Source of the DNA: Planctomycetaceae bacterium
GTDB taxonomy: Bacteria; Planctomycetota; Planctomycetia; Pirellulales; JAEUIK01
Assembly: GCA_016793185.1 (NCBI GenBank)
Contig: JAEUIK010000138.1
Span: 1 to 9,429 of the forward strand
DNA: 9,429 nucleotides
Direction: 5' to 3'
Shown: one piece after another, positions 1-6,700 of the stretch
Layout of the letters: each line of letters opens with the position of its first letter
How positions within the stretch are numbered: position 1 is the first letter of the stretch
Position numbers and translations under genes: made by a program
Notes under the pieces: generated by a model
Told to the model about the DNA's origin: nothing
Databases searched by the model: none
The model's input: only the letters and a program-made list of their open reading frames with translations

Positions 1-73
1 TGCGGATGAGTTCGTAGCGCGCGACGGCGCGCAACCGCAAACGAGACTTCTGCAAGTGAACGACTGTCCTCAT
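1..73 (-). CDS. Possible N-terminal fragment of a gene running off the left edge
   Basis: An ATG on the minus strand at 73 opens a frame of 24 codons with no stop before the window edge. A good Shine-Dalgarno sequence, AGGAG, sits 5 bases upstream of that ATG. The peptide begins MRTVVHLQKS and is strongly basic (many Arg), with no recognisable domain in so short a piece. It would follow the FG-GAP gene in the same direction after an 88-base gap. The competing reading is a plus-strand frame open from base 2 to a TGA at 122-124 (40 residues, ending LRLWANS), which could be the C-terminus of a gene entering from the left. Third-position GC does not decide between them. I slightly prefer the minus reading because it has both a start and an SD. 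Confidence 0.3.
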   Translation of the reverse strand, partial: MRTVVHLQKSRLRLRAVARYELIR

Positions 74-161
74 TCGAACTCCTGGTTCAGGCTGGCGACT
101 TTGCGGCTCTGGGCGAATTCCTGACTATTTCGCAGACCACGCGCGCAACGGCGCTGCGTCC

Positions 162-1415
162 CTACTTCTCGTTCCAATAGATCCGCACGTTATGCGTGGC
201 GCGACCGACAGCGACGATGTCGGCGCGGCCGTCGCCGTTGAGATCGCCGGCGACCGCGTCTTCGATCGCGACTCCCCCCGGGTCGACGAGTTGCCGTTTC
301 CATTCCTGGCCGAGCGGATCCTGCGGATCGTAGATGCGGAGGCCCGACCGCGCGGTGTCGCTCTTGTTGTCGCGCACGCCGACGATAAGCTCCTCGGCCG
401 GGTCGTCGTCGAGGTTCGCGCACCACACGGCGTGACCCCAGGCCAGCTCGTCGTCGATGACGTGGCGCTGCCAGAGATTGGGGAGCTGCGGGGAACTCGC
501 CGCGGGCGGTGGCGTATAGACCACGACCTGAAAGCCATGCCAGGGTTCGATCGTCGCCAAATAGGTCCGACGACCGGCGAGGCTTCCCTGCTTGATCTCG
601 CTCGCGCCGCGATTGGGCGATGTTTCTTGATTGCCGGCGCCGATGCGCTGCGCGGCCCAGGAACCGCCTAGCGGATCTTGCGGCAGGGCAGGGGGGCTCA
701 AGAGCGTCACGCCTTCGAAGCTCGCCACCAGGAGGCTCGTGCTCCCCTTGAGTCCGAACTCCGTCGGCCAGAAGTTGTGCGTCACGTGCAGCAAGTCGTT
801 CAGCACGACTGGCTCCCACGGACCCGCCACGGGATCCTGGGGGATGGGGTAGGCCAGGATTCGGACCCCTTGCTCGGAAAAATGGGGGGCCGTCGTGCCT
901 CTTCCCTGGAGCGGAACAACCACGAGCTCCGGCCGGCCGTCCCGCTGCAAGTCGACCCACCGCATCCGATGCACGGTCGGTTCGACGCCGATGGGGTGCA
1001 CCTGCCACGGATCATCGGGCTTGGCTCCGCGCCGGAGCCATTGAATCGATCCGCTGGTCTTGGTGTCGGCCGGTCGCCAGTCGGCTCCCAGGGCGAAGTC
1101 GACCTGCCCGTCGCCGTCGATATCGTGCGGGGCGATGCAGACGTTGTCGCGCTTGGTCCCGCCCGAGATCAGCGTGTGCAGCTTCCAACTCGGATTCTCG
1201 AACCAGACGACGCGGTCACTGTCGACGACCACGATATCGGGACGCTGATCCGCGTTCAGATCGACCAGTTGCACGGCGTAACCGACCGTCAGGCTCCGGT
1301 CGATCTCTGCAGCGCGGAACCTTGGTTCGCCCGCCGGCGCTAACCCGCCCCCGAGCGGTGCGAGTGCGGCGAGCAAGAACCGGCCGATCCACAGGGCGCG
1401 CGGCGCGTCGCACAT
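162..1415 (-). CDS. Secreted FG-GAP/VCBS repeat protein, seven-bladed beta-propeller
   Basis: The product has 417 residues. The ATG at 1415 is preceded by GGGAGA about 6 bases upstream. A Sec signal peptide follows (hydrophobic core around residues 10-25, likely cleavage after APA at 26-28), so the protein should act outside the cytoplasm. Calcium-loop motifs of the FG-GAP/VCBS type lie at 52-60 (DLNADQRPD), 98-106 (DIDGDGQVD), 155-163 (DLQRDGRPE), 334-342 (NLDDDPAEE) and 391-399 (DLNGDGRAD). Each repeat ends in a strand-turn-strand with aromatic residues, such as VVWFENPSW (69-77) and GLRIYDPQDP (358-367). I count six complete blades plus a last strand, NVRIYWNEK (409-417), that the mature N-terminus (RFRAAEID, 32-39) could close as a seventh. 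Loops in the middle two blades (about 210-290) are degenerate. Proteins of this type bind ligands or partners, often sugars; no catalytic residues are visible and the ligand is unknown. No clear promoter was found upstream. Confidence 0.9.
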   Translation of the reverse strand: MCDAPRALWIGRFLLAALAPLGGGLAPAGEPRFRAAEIDRSLTVGYAVQLVDLNADQRPDIVVVDSDRVVWFENPSWKLHTLISGGTKRDNVCIAPHDIDGDGQVDFALGADWRPADTKTSGSIQWLRRGAKPDDPWQVHPIGVEPTVHRMRWVDLQRDGRPELVVVPLQGRGTTAPHFSEQGVRILAYPIPQDPVAGPWEPVVLNDLLHVTHNFWPTEFGLKGSTSLLVASFEGVTLLSPPALPQDPLGGSWAAQRIGAGNQETSPNRGASEIKQGSLAGRRTYLATIEPWHGFQVVVYTPPPAASSPQLPNLWQRHVIDDELAWGHAVWCANLDDDPAEELIVGVRDNKSDTARSGLRIYDPQDPLGQEWKRQLVDPGGVAIEDAVAGDLNGDGRADIVAVGRATHNVRIYWNEK

Positions 1416-1545
1416 GCAAGTCTCCCTGAATAGTTCGCTGTGGTCGCTCCCGTCGGTGAACCATCGCCCACGGCAGCCCTAGAATCGTCGCGCACTCAGG
1501 GTAGCTAGCCAGGGGGCGGACCGCAAAGTCTCGCGGCAACCGCCC

Positions 1546-1573
1546 TTCCCAGTGCACTCGAAATGCCTATGAT
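1546..1573 (+). promoter_or_regulatory. Candidate sigma70-type promoter for the zinc-ribbon gene
   Basis: TTCCCA at 1546-1551 (4 of 6 to TTGACA), a 16-base spacer, then TATGAT at 1568-1573 (5 of 6 to TATAAT). It would start transcription near 1580, some 57 bases before the zinc-ribbon ATG. It lies in the 221-base divergent gap 1416-1636, in which I see no other gene. The -10 is good and the -35 is mediocre, and planctomycete promoter consensus is poorly known. Confidence 0.35.
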
Positions 1574-1636
1574 GGGGGGTCACTCGGAACCACCGGGACC
1601 GTCGTCCATCAGAGTATCGCGAACGAGGAAACGAAC

Positions 1637-1768
1637 ATGGGAATTCGCCCCCGCACGTCGCTGGTCATGAAGCGCAAGGCGCGTCGCTGCCCCAAATGCG
1701 GCACCAAGCTGAACAATCAGCGCGTCCGCTGCAAAGTTTGTAATCTGCATCAGCGCGACAAGCGCTAA
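1637..1768 (+). CDS. Very basic 43-residue zinc-ribbon microprotein
   Basis: ATG at 1637 with GAGG at 1625-1628, 8 bases upstream, and TAA at 1766-1768. The frame encodes 43 residues beginning MGIRPRTSLVMKRK. Four cysteines form a classic zinc ribbon: CPKC at 18-21 and CKVC at 32-35, ten residues apart. There are 9 Arg and 6 Lys against one Asp, a net charge near +14, with basic tails on both sides of the ribbon. This size, charge and CxxC-x10-CxxC pattern is typical of small ribosomal or RNA-binding zinc ribbons (compare eL40-like proteins). It is not bL36, bL32 or bL33 by the motifs I know, so I give no symbol. It has its own plausible promoter and is followed by a 247-base gap. Whether it binds rRNA, the ribosome or DNA is inference; that it is a real gene is supported by SD, start and intact motif together. 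Confidence 0.8.
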   Translation: MGIRPRTSLVMKRKARRCPKCGTKLNNQRVRCKVCNLHQRDKR

Positions 1769-2015
1769 ATCGCTCCCGGCTTCTCGGGGCGCTTGGTGCG
1801 CCACTTCCGGCGGCATCTCTCGCCGTGCGCTCCGCTCCCTCGGCCCCTGCGCCGGGTTGCATCATGCCCCGCCTGCTCCCTGCGCGGCCACGTCAGATTT
1901 CGATTGCAAATTCTTCCTCAAAGGTAGAAGATCACCCTCGGCGGACCGATCACGGGGGCAACGTCCAGAGCCGGAGCGATGCGGCGCCTGGCTGCCGAGG
2001 GATTGGACAAGGCGT
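1769..2015 (+). other. Intergenic region between the zinc-ribbon and Rrf2 genes
   Basis: No gene is supported here. A small hairpin, GGCGC-TTGGT-GCGCC (1788-1802), follows the zinc-ribbon stop by 20 bases but has no U-run, so it is at best a weak terminator. The only AT-rich patch (about 1898-1932) holds TTGCAA (1904-1909) and TAGAAG (1925-1930), 15 bases apart, a weak promoter candidate for the Rrf2 gene. No clear dyad that could serve as an Rrf2 autoregulatory operator was recognised. Confidence 0.3.
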
Positions 2016-2456
2016 ATGCAGCTCACGCGCAGTGTCAGCTATGCGATCGGAATCCTGCTGAACGTCGAGCGGGCGCGCTCGGCAGGTCCGGTAACGGCGA
2101 CGAAGATCGCCCGGCGCGACCAGTTCCCCCCGCGCTTTCTCTATCGCGTGCTGCGGCGCCTGGTCGATGCAGGCATCTTGACGGGAGTCTCCGGGCCCGG
2201 CGGCGGTTACGCCTTGGCGCGTCCGGCCAAGAAGATTTCGCTGGCCGAGATCGTCGAGGCGGTTGAGGGCCCCCAAGAGGCGACGGTGCTCGAACCGGTC
2301 GCCGCGTTTCACGCGCCAGCCATCAAGCGGATCAACCTGCTCTGCGAGCAAAACGCCGCCGCCTTTCGCCGGGCGCTGAAGTCGACCTCGCTGGCGCAGC
2401 TCGGCGCGGCACGGCGGTCGCCGCAAGGTCGCCGCCCGACGAAGCGCAAGCGCTAA
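2016..2456 (+). CDS. Rrf2-family transcriptional regulator lacking Fe-S cysteines
   Basis: The product has 146 residues. I start at ATG 2016 (MQLTRSVSYAIGIL), the usual Rrf2 N-terminus, although the frame stays open to TTG 1857; the extra upstream residues look like non-coding sequence. AAGG (2009-2012) and GAGGGA (1997-2002) lie upstream, neither ideally spaced. The winged helix-turn-helix spans about 26-85: TKIARRDQFPPRFLYRVL is the recognition unit, GPGGGYALARP (60-70) is the family's wing signature, and ISLAEIVEAVEG (74-85) follows. IscR, NsrR and RsrR bind an Fe-S cluster through three cysteines after this point. Here the whole protein has a single Cys (110), so a cluster of that kind is not expected. 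The C-terminus is a basic tail ending RRPTKRKR. It is probably a cytoplasmic DNA-binding repressor or activator; its effector and targets cannot be read here. It runs convergently into the HU gene. Confidence 0.85.
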   Translation: MQLTRSVSYAIGILLNVERARSAGPVTATKIARRDQFPPRFLYRVLRRLVDAGILTGVSGPGGGYALARPAKKISLAEIVEAVEGPQEATVLEPVAAFHAPAIKRINLLCEQNAAAFRRALKSTSLAQLGAARRSPQGRRPTKRKR

Positions 2457-2525
2457 GCCGGCGACTCTCGCACTGCGATCCTCCAGTACGCGCGTCCGCT
2501 CGGCGCGCCGTCATCCGCACAGCGC

Positions 2526-2575
2526 AAAAAAAAGGCGGCAGAAAGTCGATCTCGGTCGTGCTGCTCCCGCGGGAG
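2526..2575 (-). terminator. Candidate transcription terminator for the HU gene (imperfect hairpin and U8)
   Basis: In the minus-strand transcript, about 100 bases past the HU stop, an imperfect stem pairs GG..GCAG with CTGC..CC, separated by a 2x2 internal loop, and runs straight into eight U (A8 on the plus strand at 2526-2533). A 12-base palindrome, CTCCCGCGGGAG (2564-2575), overlaps its 5' arm. A U8 run is unusual in this GC-rich context. The convergent gap 2457-2674 holds no gene. Just after the HU stop is a second hairpin, CGCTCG-CCG-CGAGCG (2645-2659), without a U-run. For the Rrf2 transcript I see only the palindrome CGGCGCGCCG at 2501-2510 and no U-run. Confidence 0.35.
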
Positions 2576-2674
2576 ACCGCACAACCAAACGAATCGACCT
2601 TCGGCCGCCGTACGGCACGTGGCAACGGACTCCAGCCCGCTGTCCGCTCGCCGCGAGCGCTCAATCAATACTGT

Positions 2675-3016
2675 TTACTTGACCATGTCCTTGAGGTTCT
2701 TCAGGGCGCGAACCTTGACCTTGCTGAAGGCGGGTCGCGCAGCCTGGTCCATCAACTCACCCGGCTTGAACGGGTTGGGCACGCCCTTCTTGGCCGGACG
2801 GGCGGGCACCTTCTGCTTGGTGATCTTGACGACGCCGGGGATCGCGAAGACGCCCGGGCCGCGGTTGCCCAGAGCCTTCTTGATTTCGGCAGCCAGCGCT
2901 TCGAGCACCTTGGCGACGTCCTTCTTGGCCACGTCGGTCGCTTCCGCGATGTTGGCCAAAACTTCGCTCTTGCTCGGTGCCTTGGCACTCGGCTTCTTCG
3001 TTGCGGCTTTCGCCAT
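2675..3016 (-). CDS. Divergent HU-family nucleoid DNA-binding protein
   Basis: The product has 113 residues. The start is ATG at 3016 (MAKAATKKPS), with a strong SD, GGGAGGG, complementary to 3027-3033 and 9-10 bases upstream. The frame stays open farther up to 3238, but that extension has no SD and no HU homology. A Lys/Ala-rich extension of about 15 residues precedes the dimerisation helices (16-50; SKSEVLANIAEATDVAKKDV, then LEALAAEIKKAL). The beta-saddle starts at GPGVFAIPG (53-61). The usual arm RNPxTGEE is replaced by a Pro- and Lys-rich arm, PARPAKKGVPNPFKPGE (71-87), which keeps an N-P step in about the place of HU's intercalating proline. The C-terminal helix is VKVRALKNLKDMV (100-112). 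It should bind and bend DNA as a dimer in the cytoplasm. The divergent arm suggests different bending or specificity, which is inference. It faces away from the propeller gene across a long control region. Confidence 0.9.
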   Translation of the reverse strand: MAKAATKKPSAKAPSKSEVLANIAEATDVAKKDVAKVLEALAAEIKKALGNRGPGVFAIPGVVKITKQKVPARPAKKGVPNPFKPGELMDQAARPAFSKVKVRALKNLKDMVK

Positions 3017-3076
3017 GGTCGGATTACCCTCCCTGTCTAGGTCTGGTGGATAAAGTAAAAAACCCCAAAAATCACG

Positions 3077-3096
3077 GCGTTCGCGTGCACGAACGC
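3077..3096 (-). promoter_or_regulatory. Hairpin/dyad in the HU leader, followed by U-rich tracts
   Basis: GCGTTCG (3077-3083) and CGAACGC (3090-3096) form a perfect 7-bp inverted repeat around a 6-base loop. In the minus-strand RNA the stem is followed after 5 bases by U5 (3071-3067), G4 and U6 (3062-3057), about 40 bases before the HU start codon. If transcription begins upstream of it, this is an attenuator or terminator-like leader element. If it begins downstream, the dyad is better read as an operator, perhaps for HU autoregulation. The HU promoter itself is not resolved: TTGCAA (3123-3128) with TAATCA 18 bases on is a poor -10. Confidence 0.4.
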
Positions 3097-3129
3097 GATG
3101 ATTAGAAACAACAACCTCGAAATTGCAAG

Positions 3130-3169
3130 CCGGAAATGTTAGCCTAACCCCCGGAAAATCACATTTTCC
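3130..3169. repeat. Cluster of short direct and inverted repeats upstream of HU
   Basis: CCGGAAA occurs at 3130-3136 and again at 3151-3157, exactly 21 bases apart, which is two helical turns and so the same DNA face. Between them lies GTTAG-C-CTAAC (3138-3148). The second copy runs into GGAAAAT-CAC-ATTTTCC (3153-3169), a perfect 7-bp inverted repeat. The segment is AT-richer than its surroundings and sits directly upstream of the HU leader, a fitting place for a regulator-binding site. No regulator can be named. The rest of the HU-proximal gap (3170-3426) shows no gene and nothing else I can support, apart from the palindrome CCCCATGGGG (3407-3416). Confidence 0.4.
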
Positions 3170-3426
3170 CGCGTCGCGCCCCGCCGACTCCGACGGGATT
3201 CTGACGCTGCGGCAGAGCGGCCGATCGCCGGCGAACATCCTGCAAACTGAGGAACCCTAGCTCACGCCCGCGACACGTCGAGTCGGTCGCGCGAGATTTT
3301 CGCGCTCCTCCGCTGGTCGGGCCGGATGGCGGCCGAAAAAACCGGTGGTTCCCGTTCTTCCGGTCGCTCCGCGCATCGCCGGGGAGGCCCGGTCAACGAC
3401 CGCCCACCCCATGGGGGTAGGCTTGG

Positions 3427-3455
3427 TTGCCATTCCATGACAGCTATCGTAAGAT
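3427..3455 (+). promoter_or_regulatory. Candidate sigma70-type promoter for the propeller-toroid operon
   Basis: TTGCCA at 3427-3432 (5 of 6 to TTGACA), a 17-base spacer, and TAAGAT at 3450-3455 (4 of 6 to TATAAT), set in an AT-richer patch. This is the best promoter-like sequence in the window. Transcription would start near 3462. The palindrome CCCCATGGGG (3407-3416) ends 10 bases upstream of the -35 and is a possible operator. The placement argues against any translation start at TTG 3427, since that codon would be the -35 box itself. Confidence 0.5.
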
Positions 3456-3753
3456 AAAGCGAAGTAGGCGGTTATGGTGGCGAAGCAACGACACCCACGC
3501 GCCGCAGCGCGCCGTGGAGCAAGCCCGCAAATTGCTCGCAATCGTTGAACCCGCGATCCCGCTGGTGCAACCAAGACTGTTGGGTCGGCCAGGACTCGTG
3601 ACCGCGGGGCCCCGTGCTCACGGGGAGGCCGCAAACAGGAGGTTTCGACGACCCCACAGGATGTCCGGCCGAACAAGGATGTTCCGGTCGATCGCGCCGC
3701 CACACTTCTCGCTCTCGCCGCACGGATCGTTCAGTATCGCCCGGAGACGAACA
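3456..3753 (+). other. Long 5' leader of the propeller gene
   Basis: About 290 bases separate the predicted transcription start from the chosen start codon at 3754. The leader holds a perfect 7-bp stem with a 2-base loop, CCCCGTG-CT-CACGGGG (3610-3625), which overlaps the alternative self-complement GGGGCCCC (3606-3613). A full Shine-Dalgarno match, AGGAGGT (3637-3643), has no start codon at a working distance; the next in-frame ATG is 17 bases on, at 3661. The frame is open throughout, but the upstream residues look like Arg-rich non-coding translation. No known riboswitch was recognised. Confidence 0.35.
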
Positions 3754-6700
3754 ATGCATCGACGAGGGTTGCTGGGATGGGGCCCCTTGTGCCTGTTGAT
3801 GCTCGCGGTTCCGGCACTCCGCTCGTCAGGCGAGGACCCTCCGCCGGCCGCAGAACCGAAGGCCGCTGAACCCAAGGCTGCGGCGCCGGCGGCTCCGGGC
3901 AATGCCCAACCCGCGGCTCCCAAGCCGGCCCCGGCGGCGGTACCGGCCGCCAAGGTCCAAGTACTGCAGCAAGGCGTGCGCGGGGGTGCGATTCTCCGCG
4001 GTAACGTGGTCCTGAATGCGGGACAGGGTCCGCAATCGCTGGACGAAGTCGCTTCGTTCGCCAAGGACCGCACCACCGAACAGCGTCTGAAGAAAGCCCG
4101 CGATCTCCTCGACGAAAAGCGCTACGCCGAGGCAGTCCAGGCCCTGGGATCGATCGTCGAGGCTCCCGAGGATTTCTTCTACCAGCCGCAGCAGGACTCG
4201 CCCGTCCATCACAGTCTCAAGGCCGAGGCGCAGCGTCTGATCGGCGCCATGCCGGCGGCCGGGCGGCAATCCTACGAGCTGCAGTTCGGGGCGCGAGCGC
4301 AGCAGATGCTCGACGAGGCGCTGGCCAAGCGCGATATCGGCGGCATCACCGAAGTCTCGCGCCGCTTCTTCCATACGGAGGCCGGCTACCGCGCCACCTA
4401 TCTCCTCGGGCTGCACCATCTCGACCAATCGCGTCCCTTGGCGGCGGCGCTTTGTTTTGTCCGGTTGCGCGAAGTGGGAGCCGCCGCGAATGCCTGGGAG
4501 CCGGCGCTCTCCGTCACCCTGGCTGCCTGCTGGAAGCGGGCGGGATTGAACGAGTCCGCACTGCAAACCCTCGCGGCGCTCAAAGAAAAACTGCCCGCTG
4601 CGCGCCTGACGCTCGGCGGCGAAGAGGTCCGGCTCTTCGACCGTCCCGACCAGGCCCTGGCCTGGCTCGATCGCCATGTGACCCCTGGCGCCATGCTCAG
4701 CTCGACGGTTCACGATGACTGGACCATGTATCGCGGCAATCCTGCGCGCAATGGCACCAGCGCCGGCGGAGTGCCTTTGCTTGAGCCCTCCTGGTGGGTT
4801 TCGACGACCGAGGACCCCGGCCTCGAGAAACTCTTCGGACAACTCAGCCAGACCTATCGCGAGAGCAATTTCGTCGCTTTGCCCGCGCTGCATCCGCTGG
4901 TCGTCAACGACCTCGTTTTGATGCGCACCGCCACCACGCTGCTGGCCGTCGACTTCAAGACAGGCAAGCGCATGTGGGATGTGCCGATCGACGAGACGCT
5001 GGCCGAGTCGCTCGACATCTCGAACTCGCAGCCGCAGATCCCGAATTCGTCGCAGATCATCGCCGGTCTCGACCAGCGGCTATGGGACGACGCCACCTAT
5101 GGCACCCTGAGCAGCGACGGGGCCTATGTCTTTAGCGTTGAGGACCTGAGCGTCAATATTTTCGCCAACTTGCCGCAGACGCGCATGGTCGTACTGCAAA
5201 ACGGGCGGCGCCAGCCCCCGCCGGCCTGGCCGCGGAATTTCAACCGGCTCACCGCCCATGAGATTCGGACGGGCAAACTGAAGTGGGAGACGGGAGGACC
5301 GCGCGGCGAAGTCGAGCTCGGCAACGCCGGCGCGTTCTTTCTCGGCGCGCCACTCCCGTTGATGGGCTCGGTCTATTGCCTGGCGGAAGTCAACAGCGAG
5401 ATTCGTCTGTTGGCGCTGGACGCGAAGTCCGGCAAAACCCAATGGACACAGCAGCTGGCGGTCGTCGAGGTCGACGTCCTCCAGGATCCCCAGCGGCGGC
5501 TCGCCGGCGTCAGCCCCTCGTACTCGGACGGGATTCTCGTTTGCCCGACCGCGTCGGGCGCCATCATTGCCGTCGACCTCACGACTCGCTCGCTCCTGTG
5601 GGGATACCGCTATACCGGCATGCTTCCCAACGCCAACGGCATGATGGGACGGCGCATCTCGGCCATGGTCGTCTATGCCGGGCGCCCCCGAGACGAGACG
5701 GATCGCTGGGTCGACTCGAGTCTCACCATCGCCGACGGCAAGGTGCTGGTCACGCCCGTGGAATCGGCCGAACTCCACTGCCTGAATCTGCTCGATGGCT
5801 CGCTGGCCTGGAAAATGCCGCGCGGCGAGAACCTCTACGTCGCGGGCGTCCATCAGGGACGCGCGATCCTCGTGGGGCGCAATACGCTGACAGCCATCCA
5901 AGTCGCCGATAAGGCGCCTGCCTGGAAGCCCGAGACGATTCAGCTTCCCAGCGGCAGCACGCCCAGCGGGCGGGGATTCCTCTCGGGCGATCACTATTAC
6001 CTCCCACTCTCGAACGGCGAAGTCGCCGCGATCGATCTCGTCGCCGGCAAGATCACGTCGCGCACCAAGGCCCGTGGCAATCGTGTTCCCGGCAACCTCG
6101 TCGCCTACCGCGGCCAGGTTCTGTCGCAAGGCGTCGATCGGATCGAGATCTACCCGCAGCTCGAACCGCTGATGCTGCAGGTGGCCGAAGTTCTCCAACA
6201 AAAGCCCGACGACCCGCGGGCCTTGGCCCAGCGCGGCGAGATCCGCCTCTACGAAGGAAAGCTGACGGAGGCCGTGGCCGATTTGCGGCGTTCGTTCGAG
6301 CTGCAGTCCGACCCCCACACGCGCGAGCTGCTGGTCGCCGCGCTGTTGGAGGGGCTGTCGACGGACTTCGGAACGTACTTCGCGTCGATCGACGAGCTGG
6401 ACCGCCTGGCCAGCGAGCCCCGCGAACGCGTGCAACTGTTGCGGCTGATGGCGTCGGGCCTGCAAACGCAAGGGAACCGCCGCGCCGCCTTCGAAGCCTA
6501 TCTCCGGCTCACGGATCCGGCCCTCGGAGTGCCTGATCTCGATCGCATCGGGCCCAAGTCATCGGCGCGGCGCGACCGTCTGGTGCAAGCCGGACTCAAG
6601 TCGCTCGTCGAGGCGAGCGACGCTCCCGAGCGCGCCGCCATCGAAGAGACGATCGGCGCCCGCCTCGCGGCGGCGATCGCTATGCCCGGCCCCACCGCGC

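Noticed and set aside
192..1343. Plus-strand ORFs across the FG-GAP gene
   Set aside because: They are antisense to a frame with five calcium-loop repeats and a signal peptide, so they are treated as shadows.
1216..1557. Minus-strand 113-residue ORF overlapping the FG-GAP start
   Set aside because: It is out of frame with the real gene, has no domain and crosses the divergent promoter gap.
3017..3238. N-terminal extension of HU to 3238
   Set aside because: No SD at the far start. The frame crosses AT-rich repeats and the leader hairpin, and normal HU homology plus a strong SD begin at 3016.
3474..3548. Possible 24-residue leader peptide (MVAKQRHPRA...) in the propeller leader
   Set aside because: Weak SD and no motif. 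A short Arg-rich frame is expected by chance in GC-rich DNA. It is worth recalling only if ribosome profiling shows a signal.
3257..3703. Minus-strand 148-residue ORF in the divergent gap
   Set aside because: Alternative start, no SD recognised, Ala/Arg-rich random-looking composition and no domain; it would also cover the plus-strand promoter.
3427..3753. Upstream extension of the propeller ORF to TTG 3427 or to ATG 3661 or 3679
   Set aside because: The TTG is the likely -35 box, the added residues are Arg-rich without homology, and they would bury the signal peptide that starts at ATG 3754.
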